In this document: in pieces, positions 62,474 through 64,000 of the stretch
Numbering within the stretch: the stretch's first letter is position 1
How the letters are laid out: each line of letters begins with the position of its first letter
Source: Candidatus Gastranaerophilales bacterium
GTDB lineage: Bacteria; Cyanobacteriota; Vampirovibrionia; Gastranaerophilales; Gastranaerophilaceae
NCBI GenBank assembly: GCA_944326525.1
Contig: CALVEG010000001.1
Span: 186,001-250,000 of the forward strand
Length of the DNA stretch: 64,000 nt
Direction: 5' to 3'
Position numbers and translations under genes: made by a program
The notes under the pieces: model-generated
Database searches by the model: none
Told to the model about the DNA's origin: nothing
Seen by the model: only the letters and a program-made list of their open reading frames with translations

Positions 62474-63604
62474 CTATTTAACTTTTACTTTCGGTACAAC
62501 TGACATACCTGGAACTATATTATAACCTTCAAGGTTTTCATCAAATAATATTTTTACAGGAACTCTTTGTACGATTTTTACGTAACTTCCAACAGCATTT
62601 TCCGGTGGAAACAATGATGATTTTGCACCGGTTGATCTTTGTATACTGTCTACGTGTCCTTTGAATTTTTTGTGAGGATATGTATCAACTTTAATCCATA
62701 CAGGCTGACCTTTTTTCATGTTTGTAAGTTGTATTTCTTTAAAGTTTGCGACAACCCAAACCCTTTGTGGAACTATTGAAAACATTGGCTGTGCTATTTG
62801 AATATAGTTTCCCTTTTCAACTGTTCTTGCTGAAATCATGCCATCTTCAGGTGCATAAATTTTTGTGTAGGATAAGTTGATTTTTGCTTGATTAACTTCA
62901 GCTTCAAGCCTTTTAATTTCTGCTTGTTGAGAAACTACTTGAGCCTTATATGCTTCCAAAGAAGCTTTTACTGCTTTGTTGTTCTCGTCTGCGGCTTTTT
63001 GATTTGCCTGTGCTACAGTTAAAGCATTTAGGCTCTTATCATAATCTTGTTTTGATACAATTCCTTCTTTATACATTGCGGCATATCTTGTGTAGTCTTT
63101 TTCCGCAAAATCCAGTTTTGATGATGCTGAATTTAATTCTTGAATTGTAAGCCCAACTTTAGATGTGTTTTCGTCAACCTGACGTTCGATTACTCCAAGT
63201 TTTGCCTGTGCTTCAGATAATTTTGCTTCAGCTTGATCCAGTTTTACCTGATAATCGGTTGGATCTATTTCTACTAAAAGTTCATTTTGTTTTACTTCTT
63301 GGTTATCATCTACGTATAGATTAATTACTTGACCTGCAACTTTTGGAGAAATTTGAATTATATGACCTTCTACAAATGCATCATCTGTTGATTGGTAAAA
63401 TGTTGCTTCTATTGCCATAAAAATCCCGATAAATACAAGGATAATTGCGCAAATTGACGGAATAATCACTCTTTTTTTCTTATATTCGGGGCGCTTGTTT
63501 TTGGATTTCTTTTTCACATTTTTCTCAAGTTCTTCAGTATCAGTGTGTTTTATTTCGTTGCTATCTTCATTCTCAAAAGGTTGGTTAGTGTTTTGTTCGT
63601 CCAT
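62474..63604 (-). CDS. emrA: Membrane-fusion (HlyD/EmrA) efflux adaptor
   Basis: 376 residues from the ATG at 63604, behind AGAGAGG. An acidic cytoplasmic N-terminus (about 1-40), one membrane helix (VIIPSICAIILVFIGIFMAI), the lipoyl half-motif (AFVEGHIIQISPKVAGQVIN), a long alpha-helical hairpin (about 100-215) and the second lipoyl half plus beta-barrel (LSYTKIYAPEDGMISARTVE, QPVWIKVDTYPHKKF). It connects EmrB with the outer-membrane channel. First gene of the emrAB unit. Confidence 0.94.
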   Translation of the reverse strand: MDEQNTNQPFENEDSNEIKHTDTEELEKNVKKKSKNKRPEYKKKRVIIPSICAIILVFIGIFMAIEATFYQSTDDAFVEGHIIQISPKVAGQVINLYVDDNQEVKQNELLVEIDPTDYQVKLDQAEAKLSEAQAKLGVIERQVDENTSKVGLTIQELNSASSKLDFAEKDYTRYAAMYKEGIVSKQDYDKSLNALTVAQANQKAADENNKAVKASLEAYKAQVVSQQAEIKRLEAEVNQAKINLSYTKIYAPEDGMISARTVEKGNYIQIAQPMFSIVPQRVWVVANFKEIQLTNMKKGQPVWIKVDTYPHKKFKGHVDSIQRSTGAKSSLFPPENAVGSYVKIVQRVPVKILFDENLEGYNIVPGMSVVPKVKVK

Positions 63605-63868
63605 AAAAACCTCTCTAAATATAATAAAATTGTCATTCAAAAAATTATCTTCTAAATCTATACTAGCACAAAATAAAAAAACACAAGTGTTTGCCTGAAA
63701 GTATTGTAATTATGGCCTTTATGACTGATTTTGTGTCGTCTGAATTTGCATTGAAAAAATAAAAAATTAAATGAGTCTAATTAGATTTTATTACTAAACC
63801 TCTTGTCACCCCCCTTGTCAAAAAAAAATTTTTTATGTTAAGTTAATTTTGGAAGGAATTTAATTGTT
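63605..63868. promoter_or_regulatory. Divergent control region of the efflux genes
   Basis: 264 bases between emrA and the TolC-like gene. On the minus strand TTGTGT, an 18-base spacer and TATAGA are a candidate emrA promoter. Symmetric elements are AAACACAAGTGTTT (63679-63692), a perfect TCTAATTAGA (63776-63785), and a direct repeat of CTTGTCA (63802-63808 and 63814-63820). A TTGTCA with TTAAGT 17 bases on could serve the TolC-like gene. These are plausible operators for a drug-responsive regulator, but no regulator gene is adjacent. A 16-codon ORF at 63713 has no ribosome binding site. Confidence 0.4.
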
Positions 63869-64000
63869 ATGAAATTTTATAAAATACTTTTTATCCTAAT
63901 TTTGTTGTGCAATTTTTCTTCTGTATATGCTAAAGAGGCAGTAATGTCTGATGATTACAGATTAGATTACGTTAATATAAGCTGGTGGAAAAATTACAAA
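63869..64000 (+). CDS. TolC/NodT-like outer-membrane efflux protein (partial)
   Basis: The first 44 codons of a gene that leaves the window. GGAAGGA precedes the ATG. A signal peptide (MKFYKILFILILLCNFSSVY, cleavage near YAKEA) is followed by DYRLDYVNISWWKNYK. The 'WW-x2-(F/Y)' motif soon after the signal peptide is typical of outer-membrane factors of efflux pumps ('WWxxFxDPxL'). Its divergence from emrA-emrB supports this: the three genes would form an inner-membrane, adaptor and outer-membrane pump. The call rests on a short N-terminus. Confidence 0.75.
   Translation, partial: MKFYKILFILILLCNFSSVYAKEAVMSDDYRLDYVNISWWKNYK

Noticed and set aside
63713-63763. A 16-codon leader peptide upstream of the TolC-like gene.
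   Set aside because: No ribosome binding site and no coupling structure or codon pattern typical of an attenuating leader.
1-64000. tRNA or rRNA genes, CRISPR arrays, insertion sequences and attachment sites.
   Set aside because: None was seen when reading the intergenic regions; there are no regular direct repeats with spacers, no transposase motifs and no tRNA-like T-loops.

Overview
The window is an AT-rich bacterial chromosome segment. The best lineage marker is the RNA polymerase beta-prime subunit, which is split into rpoC1 and rpoC2 at the position used by Cyanobacteria, with a very large insert in the trigger loop. No photosynthesis gene is present. The window does hold an oxygen- and peroxide-detoxification operon typical of anaerobes, LPS-export genes (lptA, lptC) that imply an outer membrane, and many pilin-like proteins. 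Together these suggest a non-photosynthetic relative of Cyanobacteria (Melainabacteria/Vampirovibrionia, probably a gut-type Gastranaerophilales). This placement is inference from gene content; no database search was possible.

Layout. 0-9.4 kb: a partial membrane protein gene, then rpoB-rpoC1-rpoC2 on the minus strand, not preceded by ribosomal protein genes. 9.7-12.2 kb: four tandem genes for related small secreted proteins with Y/F-rich repeats, then a pseudopilin, a small XRE regulator and a two-domain M16 peptidase. 16.3-19.3 kb: perR-rubredoxin-rubrerythrin-divergent rubrerythrin-flavodiiron protein, preceded by a near-consensus promoter overlapped by a Fur/PerR-type box. 19.4-29.3 kb: pepA, an unknown protein, then rny-ymdB-PHP phosphoesterase-degenerate pseudopilin-LOG-HEAT on the plus strand, followed by apt, a processive glycosyltransferase and HU. 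29.4-36 kb: a minus-strand run lptC-lptA-TPR-dprA-topA-aroE. 36-42 kb: dapA-secD-secF, then the convergent ssb-DUF1537 kinase-pdxA operon. 42-50 kb: glycosyltransferase 8, thrS, a lineage-type membrane protein, a cell-wall amidase, a SulP transporter, an orphan sugar-type ABC permease and an unannotated 44-residue membrane protein. 50-57 kb: U32 protein, YqeG phosphatase and a tandem set of three unusual glycine-rich pseudopilin-like proteins, the last of 989 residues with 36 cysteines. 57-64 kb: gdhA, a SIMPL protein, two hypothetical proteins and an EmrAB-type efflux operon divergent from the start of a TolC-like gene.

Most of the window is housekeeping. The most novel material is the glycine-rich pseudopilin cassette (52.1-57.2 kb), the four-gene secreted repeat-protein cassette (9.7-12.2 kb), and the peroxide operon, where one rubrerythrin has lost an iron-ligand glutamate. 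No rRNA, tRNA, CRISPR array, insertion sequence or prophage was seen.
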